From contig CAYMJO010000048.1 of NCBI GenBank assembly GCA_964391305.1, forward strand, positions 1 to 6,794: a DNA stretch of 6,794 nt, in the 5' to 3' direction. The notes under the pieces are model-generated. The model was not told the origin of the DNA. It searched no databases and saw only the letters and a list, made by a program, of their open reading frames with translations. Every line of letters starts with the position of its first letter. Within the stretch, counting starts at the first letter, position 1. The position numbers and the translations under genes were made by a program. Positions 6,491-6,794 of this stretch are shown here, piece by piece. Source of the DNA: CAYMJO01 sp964391305. Lineage in GTDB: Bacteria; Patescibacteriota; CALEFQ01.

Positions 6491-6794
6491 TTACATTAAT
6501 CCTACTTTCTTTTTTACTTCTTCGAGGGTTTTGGAGGCCATGGTTTTGGCTCGCTTATTCCCTGAAGAGATGACATCTTGCACCTTTTTTGGAGATTTGT
6601 CAAGAGAGGATTTGAGTTTTCGGGCGGTGGCGAAGTGGTCGAGGATTTTTTGTAATAAGAGTTTCTTGGAGTCGCCGTAGCCAAAGCCGCCTTTGCGGTA
6701 TTTTTTTGCGAGTTCTGCGGTTTCTTCTTTGGTGGCAAGAAGGGAGTATATCTTGAATACTAGGCATTTTTCTGGGTCTTTTGGCTCTTCAAGC
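6491..6794 (-). CDS. trpS: Tryptophanyl-tRNA synthetase, C-terminal part
   Basis: TrpS charges tRNA-Trp with tryptophan in the cytoplasm. The last 100 residues are visible in the - strand frame whose first full codon starts at 6793; the gene continues beyond the right edge, and its stop is TAA at 6493-6491. The fragment begins LEEPKDPEKCLVFKIYSLLA, matching the conserved P-E-x-C-x-V-F segment of bacterial TrpS. KYRKGGFGYGDSKKLLLQKI (31-50) corresponds to the G-x-G-Y-G-D/H-x-K motif after the class I catalytic core. The end, AKTMASKTLEEVKKKVGLM, matches the usual C-terminal helix (A-x-x-T-L-x-E-V-x-x-x-V-G-L). The KMSKS and HIGH motifs would lie outside the window. It is the most upstream visible gene of the leftward cluster. 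Confidence 0.93.
   Translation of the reverse strand, partial: LEEPKDPEKCLVFKIYSLLATKEETAELAKKYRKGGFGYGDSKKLLLQKILDHFATARKLKSSLDKSPKKVQDVISSGNKRAKTMASKTLEEVKKKVGLM

Noticed and set aside
6514..6738. 74-codon - strand frame at the right edge
   Set aside because: The correct frame here is the TrpS C terminus, with clear conserved motifs; this frame is a Lys/Pro/Ser-rich shadow of it.
1..6794. UGA=glycine code (Gracilibacteria/Absconditabacteria type)
   Set aside because: All recognisable genes are full length under the standard code and no in-frame TGA is needed at any conserved glycine.
1..6794. Mobile element, CRISPR array, tRNA or other RNA gene
   Set aside because: No terminal inverted repeats, transposase motifs, regularly spaced repeats or tRNA-like folds were seen, and no intergenic gap exceeds 40 bases.

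Overview
The window reads as ordinary chromosome from a compact, moderately AT-rich bacterial genome, with 8 protein genes packed into 6.8 kb, no RNA gene, no mobile element and no intergenic gap above 40 bases. Several traits fit a Patescibacteria (CPR)-type genome, possibly Peregrinibacteria-like: tight packing, short divergent membrane proteins, orphan genes beside core genes, and start codons almost without Shine-Dalgarno sequences. This placement is inference; no 16S rRNA or marker set is present. The standard bacterial code fits, because no gene needs an in-frame TGA. That argues against the TGA=Gly code of Gracilibacteria and Absconditabacteria.

Layout. On the + strand, the left edge holds the 3' end of the primary sigma factor gene rpoD, followed after 27 bases by greA (transcript cleavage factor). 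Together they form a small transcription-machinery cluster. greA meets a leftward gene cluster tail to tail, with only 4 bases between the two stop codons.

All remaining genes lie on the - strand and are read from right to left: trpS (3' end only, right edge), a 420-aa orphan soluble protein, pyrG (CTP synthase), a 467-aa membrane-anchored protein with two GspF/PilC N-terminal-like repeats, an Lgt-family membrane protein, and a 142-aa three-helix membrane protein. Gaps between them are 8, 40, -1 (TAATG overlap), 19 and 26 bases, so they are probably one transcript. The functions are mixed: aminoacylation, nucleotide synthesis and envelope.

The items most worth a second look are (1) the tandem GspF/PilC-N-like repeats on a protein that has no GspF body, instead carrying a long helical stalk and a C-terminal membrane anchor; (2) an Lgt homologue that keeps the family framework but appears to have replaced most of the residues shown to matter in E. 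coli Lgt; (3) the 420-aa orphan between trpS and pyrG; and (4) the consistent absence of Shine-Dalgarno sequences.
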